This document shows positions 1-11,900 of a stretch of DNA of 64,000 nucleotides, piece by piece (positions within the stretch are counted from its first letter, which is position 1; every line of letters begins with the position of its first letter). A model generated the notes under the pieces. It was given only the letters and a program-made list of their open reading frames with translations, searched no databases and was not told where the DNA came from. A program made the position numbers and the translations under genes. Source of the stretch: Nipponacmea schrenckii (Eukaryota; Mollusca; Gastropoda; Lottiidae); contig CM060201.1 in the NCBI GenBank assembly GCA_030562195.1, forward strand, positions 28,378,067 to 28,442,066, given 5' to 3'.

Positions 1-129
1 ATGAAGTATATTTTATTGATAGAGATGCAGCTTCTAACAGAGGTCCAGTAGAAGATGTAGAAAATCATGAACATAATCCAACATTCACCAGTAATGTACA
101 GGGTGTTCTCAGAACTAAGATGGAAGGAG
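1..129 (+). CDS. ADAR: ADAR exon (partial, continues left of window)
   Basis: The frame is open from base 3 and ends with [10 protein letters not shown], split by a phase-1 donor (GGAG|gtaggg). This is the family segment just downstream of the second zinc cysteine (compare the QGKLRTK segment of vertebrate ADAR1). The start of the exon lies outside the window. Confidence 0.93.
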
Positions 130-1928
130 GTAGGGTTATTGACTTTTATTAGCATATTTGTTATACAGGACAGTGCAGACACAGTGTCAATCCTTAAGTT
201 AGCAGTAGGATATCTCTATTAATTCGAAATGATTTCTGTTGTTGTCTGCTTTGTGATAAGGACCCATAGTCGTTCACTGAGCTAAATTAAATTTATGTTT
301 TGCCATTGAGGCGTAGGGCGTGATAATTCCTTTGGATTTTTCAACCAGCTTTTCACAGTCAATGATACAGGTAGGAGGAGCTGACATTGGACAATCAATA
401 TCTGGGAATCAAACCACCCATCCAAGGAAACAAACTTCTCCTATTGTGAAGTGCTTATCTTCATTAGCACTAGCAGGTGCAGAAGAGTATCACACAAAAC
501 TTCTTTCATTTTCATTTCATTTCTGATTTTGGAAAATTCACATAGATACATGCATTTCATAGGAAATATTCTCTTACATTTCAGGTGAAGGCACTATTCC
601 AATAGAGTCAGATTTCACAGTACAAACATGGGATGGTATCGTTCGGGGTGAGCGACTACGTACCATGTCTTGTACTGATAAAATCTGTCGTTGGAATGTT
701 GTCGGTATGCAAGGGGCATTACTCTCACATCTTATAGAACCTGTTTATTTGAACTCTCTTACATTAGGTATGTTATCATTGCCTTTTATGTTGCTTTTGT
801 TCAAATTTTCATAGATATTTCGAAAGTTATTGGCTCAGAATTAATCTTTCAACACTATTCAGTATATTTTCAGTATGCAATGAATTTTATGGGATATCTA
901 TTTGCCATGGATGTTTTCATTATGAAATTTCATATTGTTCTTAAAGTCATGATTTTTTAAATATGTCAAAGAGAATTGAAAGACAGTTATGATTTGAATA
1001 ACATTCATTTGATTAATAACAAAAACAGCCATATGGATCCCCTTAACTCAGAATATTGTTTTTTTTATACAGACTCTTACACTACAGATTCAACTGCAGT
1101 TTTAAGAAGTTTATTTTTGCAATAGTGTCAAATGTTCTCTCATTGAACACTGTATGACTCTACATACATTAACCCAATATATCTCATGTTAATTTAATTC
1201 TAGGTTATTTATATGATCATGGTCATCTATCAAGAGCTGTTTGTTGTCGTGTGGGGAAAGGAGAACCAGATATCAACAGTTTATTACCATCAGGTTTCCA
1301 GTTAAACCATCCTTGGTTAGGTCGAATGACAGCCTGTGAACCCCAACGAGAAACCCAGAAGACTAAAGCGTTAAGTATCAACTGGTGTCTGGGAGATGAG
1401 AGACCAGAGGTTATTGATGGTACTACAGGACGCTGTTATACTGGGTATGTTCACTTTATTTTCTATAATGGGTCTTTTTTCCACCATTGTTGCCCTTCTG
1501 ACCAGCAAAAAGGAAATAAATATTATATTTTACAAGGATAACAACTTAGATTCACAAGTCCCTGTGTAATTATTTTTCTTGGGTTATCTGCTCCCATTTA
1601 CAGATTGGTCGACTGGAATTATGAATGAAGATGACCTATTCGGTTGTTTTCACATTATTCTGTACAATTTAGTTAAATAATTTCCTTTTTCAGAGTTGAA
1701 AGAACTTTCTTCTCCAGACTATGTAAGAAGGAATTATATACCAGTTTTCGTTCTGTATGTACTAAATTTGGCCTCTCAGACTTATTATCAGCCAAGACCT
1801 ATTTAGATGCCAAAAAGATGGCCACTGATTTTCAAGCAGCCAAGAATGTGATGTTAAAAAGACTGAAAGAAAATGGCTTCAGTATCTGGGTGTCTAAGCC
1901 AATGGAAGAAGAAATGTTTTCTTCTTAA
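1..1928 (+). CDS. ADAR: ADAR1-type adenosine deaminase, 3' part (four exons, 5' end outside window)
   Basis: This encodes the C-terminal part of the adenosine deaminase domain of a double-stranded-RNA-specific ADAR, which converts A to I in RNA. Exons are 1-129, 585-767, 1204-1444 and 1694-1928; all junctions are GT-AG and in phase. Diagnostic segments are [18 protein letters not shown], then [18 protein letters not shown] (the Cys is the third zinc ligand of the family; Lys and Arg of DKICRW match inositol hexakisphosphate contacts), [19 protein letters not shown], and the C-terminal IWVSKP motif. The sequence RAVCCRV and the [11 protein letters not shown] region resemble vertebrate ADAR1 more than ADAR2. 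The catalytic HAE motif, the PCG cysteine and any dsRNA-binding or Z-DNA-binding domains would lie upstream of the window. The reading frame is intact to TAA at 1926-1928. The gene converges on the Ig gene at 5806-20781. Confidence 0.95.
585..767 (+). CDS. ADAR: ADAR exon with third zinc-binding cysteine
   Basis: The acceptor is ttacatttcag and the donor TTAG|gtatgt, phase 1 at both ends, 183 nt. It encodes the stretch from EGTIPIESD through [20 protein letters not shown] to NSLTLG. It holds the MSC zinc ligand and the [17 protein letters not shown] core of the deaminase fold. Confidence 0.95.
1204..1444 (+). CDS. ADAR: ADAR exon, deaminase core
   Basis: The acceptor is taattctag and the donor ACTGG|gtatgt; 241 nt, entering in phase 1 and leaving in phase 2. 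It encodes [26 protein letters not shown] and LSINWCLGD followed by VIDGTTG, all conserved ADAR positions. Confidence 0.95.
1694..1928 (+). CDS. ADAR: ADAR terminal exon
   Basis: The acceptor is tccttttttcag; the exon ends with TAA at 1926-1928. It encodes the C-terminal helical part with [34 protein letters not shown] and GFSIWVSKP. The Lys- and Trp-containing segments correspond to the family's inositol hexakisphosphate pocket. The last residues (EEEMFSS) are not conserved. Confidence 0.95.
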
Positions 1929-4140
1929 TTGGATTTGAATTTTATTCTTACTCCTCGTCTTTTAAAAACGTGCTGTTCTGTAAATTCTGAAATTTCTTAT
2001 TTTCTATCTGTCGGTTAGTCCGTTGATAGTGAATGAATGAAAAGCACTCAGATGTATATTCAGTGTGAATTTGAATGAGTTTGATTACCATAAACAGTTT
2101 TTGAGTTATTACCCTTGATTTGCCAAAATATATCAAACTGGTTTTTGAATACAATAGAAGTTTTGATTTGATTTCAAATTTTTCCGACAAACTGTGTTTT
2201 GGTTATTGCCCTTGATTATTAGTTGCCTCATGTTAGTATAACCTCAAGGTTGAGATTAATGAAATCATGACTTTGTTACTGATATTACACTGTTAAATGA
2301 CTAAGGATTTCTTTTTTAATTCATTTAATTCTTCTGTTTTATGAGGCTTTCACATCACATGCATAAGACCTTCAGAGGCAAAGAATGGTTCAGAGTGTTG
2401 TGTTTATTGAATTAGATAAAAAGGGCAAAAAAATTATGTTGGAATTCCTGTTAGGAATAAACAAGTTTGATTTTGATGGACATTTTCTGTGTAATTTGTA
2501 GTCAATTATACCAAGGGTGTATATAAACATTTTTAGTTTATTTTCTCATTATACTAGCCTAATACTAATAAAATAATAATGCCCCGTATGTTTTTGATAT
2601 GAATTGCAATATTTAGAAACAAAGGTCAAAAGGTCATAGTTTGATACTTCGTTACTAAATATTGCAATCAAAGTCAAAAAAAAAAAAATTGTTTTATTGG
2701 TGTTAGAAGATATTAATTTGGTTTCCTTAGCTAGTATAATATTGTTATACATTTTGGCTTAAAGGTTTTATCAATGTGTCCTACTGCCAATATATAATAT
2801 TCATATTTATATTGTTACATATGTTGTAAAATGTATATAGCATTAATAATGATATACATTGATAATATATCCTAAATTCTTTGACATGATGTTATATATA
2901 TATATTGACTTTATAAGGTACATGTATATTTTTTACATAGTAAATATTATATGACATAAGTGTTATGTTGACCTTGTAAATGTTAATGAAAAATTTATAA
3001 TTATTATGTTAATATTGTTAATACAATGAGACATATAAAAGTTATGTTGAAATTGTTAATATAATGTAACATTATAAATGTTATGTTGATATTAATGTAT
3101 CTTGATTTTATTCATATTGACATTATAAATGTTATGTTTTGAATTTGATCATATAAATGTCTTGGAATAAAAAAAAAATATCAACATTTCTAATTTACTA
3201 AAAAAAAATCCTGGAGGCAGTTTTAAAAGGGTCGTTAGAAGTATTCTTTACAAAAGCTTTTGTTTCTGCTGTATGTAAGAGAAATTTTTCTGAAATGGGT
3301 TTTCATCGATTTTTCATATGTGCTTACTCAGATATATGAAAAAGAATCCTGTTTAAATGTTGAGGAATTTACGTATTCAAAATAACACACTAAAATAGTA
3401 AAACACAAATCGCTTTATTAGAAAAACACAACTACACTGAAGACATTGAAATCATATAAAATAATTCAGCAGTTGAACAAAACACGATCCATCGGTGTCA
3501 ATCTCTAATCAGAATGTAAAAGACTTGAAGAATATCAGGCTAATAACAATAAAACAATGAAATATGTTATTAACAGTGAACTAATTACACCAATCGTTCC
3601 ATAGAGTTGGGTCCAGATCAATCCTGGAATTTCAGCGTATTGCTTTGTCTGGTTCCAATGGACCGGCATTATTTCCGGACAGCTGAAATGCACTTAACAT
3701 TTTATTTGGTTTCATGATTTTCCGATATACTTTAAATAAAGCATTGCTTATTTTGAAATGGATATTAAAAGGGAACTTCAGTAGTCTTTTCAAAAGGCAT
3801 GTTTTTATAATGAGTATGAATGAATTGAATAAGGCACATAAAAGATTTGCATAACGAGTTGCTTTGGAACGATTGGGTAACTTATTGCTCCATATTCATT
3901 TGAAAGGCTTTCACATGAGAGCATCCGCTTCTTGTGATAATCTATTCATAGAATATGGAGCTTGGCCAGATATATGCCCGATATTTCTTTAAGTGTGTAT
4001 TTACCTTCGTCATAAAAAATTGTCTCCCGATATTATCAACTAAAGCATTACTTTTATCAAATCTACAGTGTTCTAAAGTCAAATTAAGCTGTACCAACAA
4101 ACAAACATAAGAAAGTGCTATAGGCATACGAGTTGGTTTA
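1929..4140. other. ADAR 3' UTR and convergent intergenic sequence
   Basis: No coding exon is visible. From about 2880 to 3170 the sequence is very AT-rich, with loosely repeated phrases such as ATAAATGTTATGTTGA and short AT runs. This looks like low-complexity 3' UTR or intergenic DNA. Confidence 0.5.
2456..2461 (+). other. candidate polyadenylation signal for ADAR
   Basis: AATAAA lies about 530 nt after the ADAR stop and is followed by GT-rich sequence. Further AATAAA hexamers occur at 2567-2572 and 3166-3171, so the true 3' end cannot be chosen from sequence alone. Confidence 0.4.
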
Positions 4141-4290
4141 ATTCATTTCCTTGGCTGAATTCACTTTCTTGACGGAATTGATTTCCTTGACTGAATTCAT
4201 TTCCTTGACTGAATTCATTTCCTTGACTGAATTCATTTCCTTGGCTGAATTCATTTTCTTGACAGGATTTATTTTAACGACTGAATTTAC
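4141..4290. repeat. 18-bp tandem repeat (about 8 copies)
   Basis: The unit ATTCATTTCCTTGACTGA repeats at 18-nt steps from 4141. The middle copies (4195, 4213, 4231) are almost identical and the outer copies have diverged. It lies between the 3' ends of the two convergent genes. Confidence 0.9.
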
Positions 4291-5805
4291 TTCCAGTAAT
4301 CATTAAATTCGAAATTACTGCAATTTGTGTAATCCTCGTACGCCTATGATAAAAATTATGTTAAAAAGATATTTCTTTACAAAATGAATATCAAACTTAT
4401 ATAAGTTATTTATAAGTATTATATTAAATCATGCATTATGTTATTATTTATAATTTCAATGATAACAAGTATTCTCTACCAACTACGTCAAATATCAAAG
4501 AATATTTACAAAAAAGGAAATATATTATTTATATAAGTAAATTTTTTTTCAATATAATTATATAAGGTATAAAATGACGAATTTTCTGTTGTGGGAGCTC
4601 TTGAGATAGGGTTAAAGTCTATATAGGACGTACTTGAATGTTTGCTGGAGTTCTGTATTACGTTTTAATGTTTTACCGTCAACAACATTGTGTATTATGT
4701 TAAGAAGATTCTCGCTATGGCGACCAAGTTTCTAATAATTGAATGAATTTCTGAGAATTTTTCCGTCGATTGACTTCAGTGATGTCAAATTTTGTCTATT
4801 AGACTGGTAACTGATCTTGTTTCCAACATTTAACGGCCCAAGAGCTTCACTTGACTAGAAGAGTTAAGGATAAAAGATATCAAAAGTCATTATTGTGTAA
4901 CAATGCAGAGATTCTGGATAATAAACCGCAAGACACCGTAAGAAAACAATTTATGGACGTTAAAAAAAACTGTACAAACACAGTGATTAAAAAGAATTAT
5001 GAACAACACGAACAAAATTATCTAAAACCTTTGTATGTACACACGGTGGCTTTCTTGCACAACAGCGTCGCTAAATGGCAAGCAATAACGGCGACTTCAG
5101 GTGGTTAAGGCAATAAAAATAGAATTCCTGTGGTTTTAAGTGGTAGTCGTTTAAATAAGGTAGCATCCTTTAATCCCGGTATCCCCTACACTGTTCCGTC
5201 GTTTCGTTTTCCTTCGCTACCATTTCTCACCATTATGATATTAAGTCATGAGTATCTTTTTGTATTATTATGCACTAAAAAAACTCCATTAAATAAATAA
5301 AATTAATGTCCGGCAATACAGGAATATGGAACACAAAATTCATATTAGCACGTTACGTTCTTATCCGTCTGTCTCTTGTGGCCATTAAGTCGAGAAAGTA
5401 GAGATGGCATTTAATGATGATGAAACAAGCAAAAAACCATGACGTAATGGACACAAGAGCTAGTTATGGATCTAGTAGCAATCACGTTCTGCAAGGAGTC
5501 ACAAAAATTAACCAAATACTAATCATTAAACAAGCTAATTAAGCACCCCTCTACCTAAATGAAAGAATAACCACGAGAACTACATGAACACATGATAAGA
5601 AGATGGAAGACGTTGAAAACACTGTTGATGCTCCTGAAATGGAAAAAAAGACACTGTTAAATACAACGAAGATACCATGAAGATACCATACGAAAGAAAT
5701 AAGTAGTCAATGTTGAGTAAAATCATTCAAAAATTTGTATTGTTCCAACATGACTGTAGGAGAAACTCTATTCAAAATGTATATTTTCATTTAACCGAAG
5801 GTGGC
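4291..5805. other. intergenic or 3' UTR sequence of the minus-strand gene
   Basis: No supported exon. The open frame at 4851-5108 has no family resemblance and no splice or repeat support. ATTAAA on the minus strand (plus TTTAAT at 5410-5415) is a possible polyadenylation signal for the minus-strand gene, but is weak evidence. Confidence 0.35.
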
Positions 5806-5900
5806 TTACTGATTAAACAATAAGCCAGATAGTTTATCTAAGGCTTCTTTTGTCAGCCAGTGAGCTTTGTCGTGTAATGTATACAGCGAGATGAATTTAA
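5806..5900 (-). CDS. Exon 25: C-terminal tail
   Basis: 95 nt from a CCTGAAAACAG acceptor with a poor pyrimidine tract, joining in phase 1 to give VKFISLYTLHDKAHWL and TKEALDKLSGLLFNQ, then TAA at 5808-5806. No GPI or membrane signal. This exon is proposed only from frame and phase and is the least certain coding piece of the gene. Confidence 0.5.
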
Positions 5901-8900
5901 CTGTTTTCAGGGTATAGTCAGCCGATCAGATTAAAATGAGACTTAATACATACCACCACCATCATTGTCTTTACTTGAACCAATATCGATAACTTCTTCT
6001 GATGCACCCGCTGAAAGGAATATATAGTATTTGAATTACTAGTATTGCAAAATTTTGAAAGACACTTTAAAGTCATTGGAATGGTAGTCAAAAAAAGTTT
6101 CAAACGACGTTGACTTTGATTAGGTTTAGGCTAACTGTTCAAACGGATACAAATATATAATCTTTTATCTGAAACTTACGTGTTGGGCAGATATCAGAAG
6201 CCTTTGCTTGTAACATTCTTAAATCAGCTTCTATTGCCTCTCTATCTTCTGGTTCGCAATTATCGAGAGCATTGTTGGTACAGCTAATAACTGAACGCGT
6301 GTATCTGAAAAAGGGAGTAATATTTACATTCAATTTACGACACTTCTATATCTTTCATTTTGGCCACAAGAAATCGACTTCTTGTTGAACATGATAGTTA
6401 AGTAAATTATTCCATTTTTAAGTTCAGTCATCGAACATGATAGTTGAGTACATTATTCGATATAGTTCTGCTGGTTGAGCGTGATAGTTAAGTACATTAT
6501 TCCATATAGTTCTGCTGGTTGAGCATGATAGTGAACTATATTTTTTCCATTTTCGAATGCTAATTGCATGCAAATGAAAAGAAGTACGTTTCAGTAGATG
6601 TTGGGTATATGTCTCAAATATTACTTACGGGCACCATTTGTTAACATCATACATATCTTTCACTGAGGTTGAGGCATTAAATGGTGTGTTGCATGGTTTA
6701 AGACTTTCACATGTGACAAACGATGTTCTTTCCATAATTACTAGAAAATAAATAAACAAACTTAGACGTTTTGTAATAGACTCTGAAGCATTAACCTGTA
6801 CATACGTTAATAAAAACTTTAAATACAATTCAACTTTTGTGAGTATTTTGGATCATTTTATTGGCTGTCATGTAGATTTTGAAATTAGTGAATAAACGCT
6901 TACGCTTACTAAGGATTAAAAAGCCTGTTGTTTTTATCTTTTTTGTGATTGAATTTGTAATTAAATCAGGTCGGTGGACGAATTCGTACATGTTTATCGA
7001 AATCGTGACAAAAACTTTTTAAAAATTTACCATTTTTACCTTCTCTTTTTAACCGAAATAGACCTACAGCTGAGAGTTTTTGTATCAGAACAAATTTTTT
7101 CGTATGGTTCTGTTCAGTACAGTTTTGTTAAGCACGAGTAAAGGGCTCTCGTTCAAAAACCAGTTATTAGGCCTACTCTTATCGGATATTACGTACTACA
7201 GGTTAATGGTAGAACAGCAGAATTTACAAAACACAGTCAGTCGTGAACAAAATTATACAGGGAACAAGTCAAATCAACTTAATGTAAAATCAAAGTTTGC
7301 ATTAATCAATCATGTAATGACGTTCCAACAATTGGCCGTCATTACAAAAACAACAACAACAAAAAAAAACAATGTTTTCCTTGCAAAAATGTCCGTATAA
7401 ATATGTTGGATAAATGGTCAGTTAAAATTTAAAGTATGTATTGTACTGGAAGTCGATTATATTATGCCAGATGTGTTTTTTAAACGCACATATCTGTATA
7501 CATCTGTATTTATACAGAAAAGTTTTTGGAATGACTAAAATAAAAAGTTTTACTTACCTTTAGTGCAGTATTTAGAATACCATTCTCCAATAGTAGACAA
7601 TGACGTCTGACCATTAGCTGAATTTTCAATATTACATTTACTCAAAGCACTATCTCCACACATTAACATTGACGTTAAGGAACTGAAACAAAATACAAAA
7701 CTCAATAATGCATCTTTAACAAAATCTTCAAAGAGGTTAACAATGAAAAGGAGCAGTATGCAAAACACCGTAAATTATGCATCCATGTATCTACCAGATC
7801 ACACTGAATTTAAAAATATCTCATGTCGCGTCTAAAAGGGTTTCATTCAGGTAAACCCATGTACTTTTCCAATAAAATTCTTAAAATGAGTCCTACTTAC
7901 TTGCATGCAGAGTGAACATTATCAAAAATGGAATCTCCTTCTGTTAAATGTCTAGTACACATCTGGAGTTCGTTACAGGATTCATAGGGACCAAGGTCGG
8001 TATGTACTACACCAACGTCATCTGAAATTCAAATAAGATGTTTTATTTTAGCATAGTTTTAGGGAAGCTTTCCAATCTTCTGAAATGTGCAATTGAAAAA
8101 GAAAATTTTGCTATGACCATTTTTTGATTAGACTTGGTGTTTTAGAAAGTACAATCCGTTTCAGTTATTCGTCAGGAAAGATGCGCTTTTCAAAGACTTC
8201 TTATTGGGGCTTGGATTTAACAAAATCCGATGGCAATTTTCCCACTTAATGCACTAGCCTCCATCTTAGCGAGCAAGCGGTAATGGCACAGCATTATAAT
8301 CTGACAAAAATAACACCTAATTTGACTATTAATATATGAATTAAATTATATACTAACTTCGACAGCTACTAGTAAGACGATCTCTTGTGTATAAAATCGT
8401 ATCAATAGCATTAGCTTTGATTTCATTTTTACATTTATCTACAAATTCGTCGACACACATAGAATATTCAGCTGCAGCTCTGTAAATATACATTGATATT
8501 TGACAATATTTAATCAACTTCATCATATTGAGCATAGGAATTGAAACAGACCAGTATACCAAACCCAAACTGAGTTGAAAGTAAGCAAGAATTTATCGTC
8601 ATCAGCTTGCAATACATGCTATTTGATTTGATCAATATGACTTCAGTAGTGGGCTAAATAACATTAATATAAAAATCTGTTCCGTTCAAAACGACTCCAA
8701 GATTAGGCATATTTTGCATATTGAAAGTTAAATAAGAAGCACATGGACCACCTTGAAGAGGCGATGGTAATGACGTCCCCGAATTTGTATGAAAATAAAG
8801 AAATATATGTAAGAAACTAAGACAGGATAAAACGTACTGGCACTTTGCTTCCATGTCCTGGTTTTCTTCAGCAGGTTGGACTTGTTCAGTGAAATATCTA

Positions 8901-11900
8901 TTACAAACTGACATCTTTTCTTGACATTTCTTAAATTTCTTGGCTGAAAATATGTCAATATGTTTATTTTCATAGGAACTTGACCTTACATTTAAAAAAA
9001 TATATTAACATGCATAACATTGGATAATATATAACCCTGGTATATAATAAAACCTTATAAAACTGATACATGTTTATATATGATAAACCACTATATTCAA
9101 TATCTATTATAAAGCAACCCTATATGCACTGAGCATGCCACTAAGAAATTGTCTAGCTCTATCCCTAACGGCTTTGTTTTTCGCTTATTATATAGGAAGG
9201 ACTCAGCGCTTTTATTGTTATTGTAAACGTCATTCGTTTCATTTATTGGACTTACATTTAGGTTTGGGTCTAAGTCCTTTAGGTTTTTTCGTTGATTTTT
9301 CTTCGGGGTACATAATATCATTTTCGTTACTCATATCAGTGTCAGATTTTTCAGTTGCCAATGGTTGATTTGCAGTAGGTTTTATAACTGAGGAATCGGT
9401 CGCCATTGGTTGCATGTCTTTAGAACCGTTTGACATAGGTTTCATGCTAGATGAAACAGTCGCAGGTTTCATGCCAGATGAAACAGTTGCAATGGATCCC
9501 ATTTCCTCAGAACTAGTTGCCATTTGAGATGCTTTTGTGGTTTTAGAGTCCATGAGAGATTCTTTTGTGGTTTTAGAGCCCATAGGAGCTTTAGTAGCTT
9601 TCTCGCCCATATAACCATCGACCATCATATCCTTTGTTGTCATAGAAGCGGTGTCAGTTTTAACTTCCGATTCCCCAGTTACCATAGCAACTGACTTATC
9701 AGAATCCTCTTTTGGCTCGGGAGTACTTTCTAGAAAATTTGACGAAGAATTAATCCCTATTCATAAATTTAGAAATATTTTTGAATGGTTTTAGTTTGTT
9801 AGTTTGTTAATGAATGGTGATTCTAAAGGTCAAGGTCGAGGTCAATGGCATTCTGGTTGTTAACTTGTTATTTAAGTTAGCCTATGCACCTACGTGATAT
9901 AGAATCATTAAGACTAATTTGATCAGTTGATTGTGCAAGTTTTCATTTGTAGTTCTTCGCAAGCCAAGGCAGATGTAATACAGACGTTTACATTTTCATA
10001 TCAATAATCGGGAAACCAAAGACATTTTGTGTTCATTTTAATAATGATTATATTGCATTAAATACGTCGCTTATACGTGATTAAACTTGCCAGAAATAAT
10101 AAGAAGCAGTTCATTTCATTCATTATACTTGTAGCTTGGAGAATATTTGATTATGTCCGAATGTCGTTAGGATGAATGTTTATCCATGCCCATGCTCAAT
10201 GCAGAATTAGTATACTATATAAGTAGGTGCTTCATGCTATAAAGTGTAAAGTTTTATATAAAATACACAAAAAATAATTACAAAAGTGTAAATACGAAAA
10301 TAATATTCACATATACAATATACAGTAAGCAGAACTTAAAGCAGCAGTAGCAGCGCCATGACGTCTCACTTGTCATTGTACACAGATTGTAGCAAGTATT
10401 TACCTAACAACTATGCTTACATCATAATACATTTTGCGGACATGTAAAATAAGATGAGATAACAAATTTAAAAAGCAAATTAAAGCCCCACTTCTAATAT
10501 TCAAATAATGTTGATATTTCAAGTGCAGTCATTAATAATCACGTATTCGGACAAGCATCACTAAAATTTCAATTGTTTGTAAATTTATGCACAAATGAGA
10601 GCTTTAAAATAGAAATAATACTACAATAATAATTTTTTTCCCCTAGAATTCAAAATCATCAGTCATTAGAGATGAAAATCCTTATTGAAACAATTATTTA
10701 CTGGAAGGGACAAAGATGAAAACGAAGAGCTGTACAATCTGTATACAAGACAAAAGCAACAAAAAAAGACTAGATTCCATCAAGTTTCACAAAGGGAAGG
10801 GAGATATTTTATTAAATGGGATTGACACTAAAGTTAATGATAATATGATTGACAATAACAATAATGGTAAATTTAATTAAATTGATTTCATAATTTACAA
10901 ATTAAATTTCATTTTGAATAATAAAAAGAAGTTTAAGTTGAAAAATATTTGCTTAAAATTATTGAGAGAAAAATATAATATCTTCGACTGTCATGAGATG
11001 TAGTACCTGATTCTTGAGAATAAGTCGGCTGAGATCCAATATCAATTTCATTGCCTCTCATGGACGTGACAAAATAACCTTCAGTCGTTTCCGGGTAAGC
11101 GTGGCCACCGTGCTGACCATGCATGTGATCTCCATGTGTTGTATAACCGCCCTTTCCTTCCGGTTCCGGTTCAGGCTCTGACGTTGCTATTTCTGGTTCT
11201 CCGATTGGTTCGGACGTTGTTTCCACTTGATCCACTGTACAGCAATTAAGATATAAAGAAAGTGTTAAGGGGTGAAACGAGGATGTATATCAAAAGTAAC
11301 AAACTGTATGGAAACAAGGACAACTCTTTTAAAATATAAAGCAATGATAATAAAATAAACAAAATGTAAGTACAGTGCTTTATGCCATCTACTTACAGCA
11401 ACATGGAAAAAAAAGTAAACCACACAAGATGAAGAATGGTGATGGACTCGATATTGTATTTGACTCGATATTGTAATTAACTCTAAAAAATGTAAGAATT
11501 TACGAGAGCAAAGAAACAGCAGGCGTAGAATATTGTAATTGTATAAATATTTATTTTCTGGAACGTTTAACCCCCGACTTCTTTTCAATACTAATTATGT
11601 ATGTGAAATGCCAAGCTAAGATGCACAATTGCGATTGAAAATTGGAATGGTGAATATTGCAGTGTCTCTGATACACTTAAAATTTTTAGAAAATCTCTTT
11701 CCAGTCCTTTAAAATGAAGCGCAGTAACTGGAAGTCATGTCTTTGAAGAATCGGTCAATCGCGGATTTTATATAATCGAGAGTGAGACTCCATCCATCTC
11801 CATACTTCATCAACAAATTTGAATCAATAAAAAACATAATACAAAATGCGTATTAAAATTATTCAAATCAATCTCTAAGGGGAATTTAAATATACAAATA

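Noticed and set aside
4851..5108. 85-codon plus-strand frame
   Set aside because: No start context, splice partner or family likeness; it lies between convergent gene ends.
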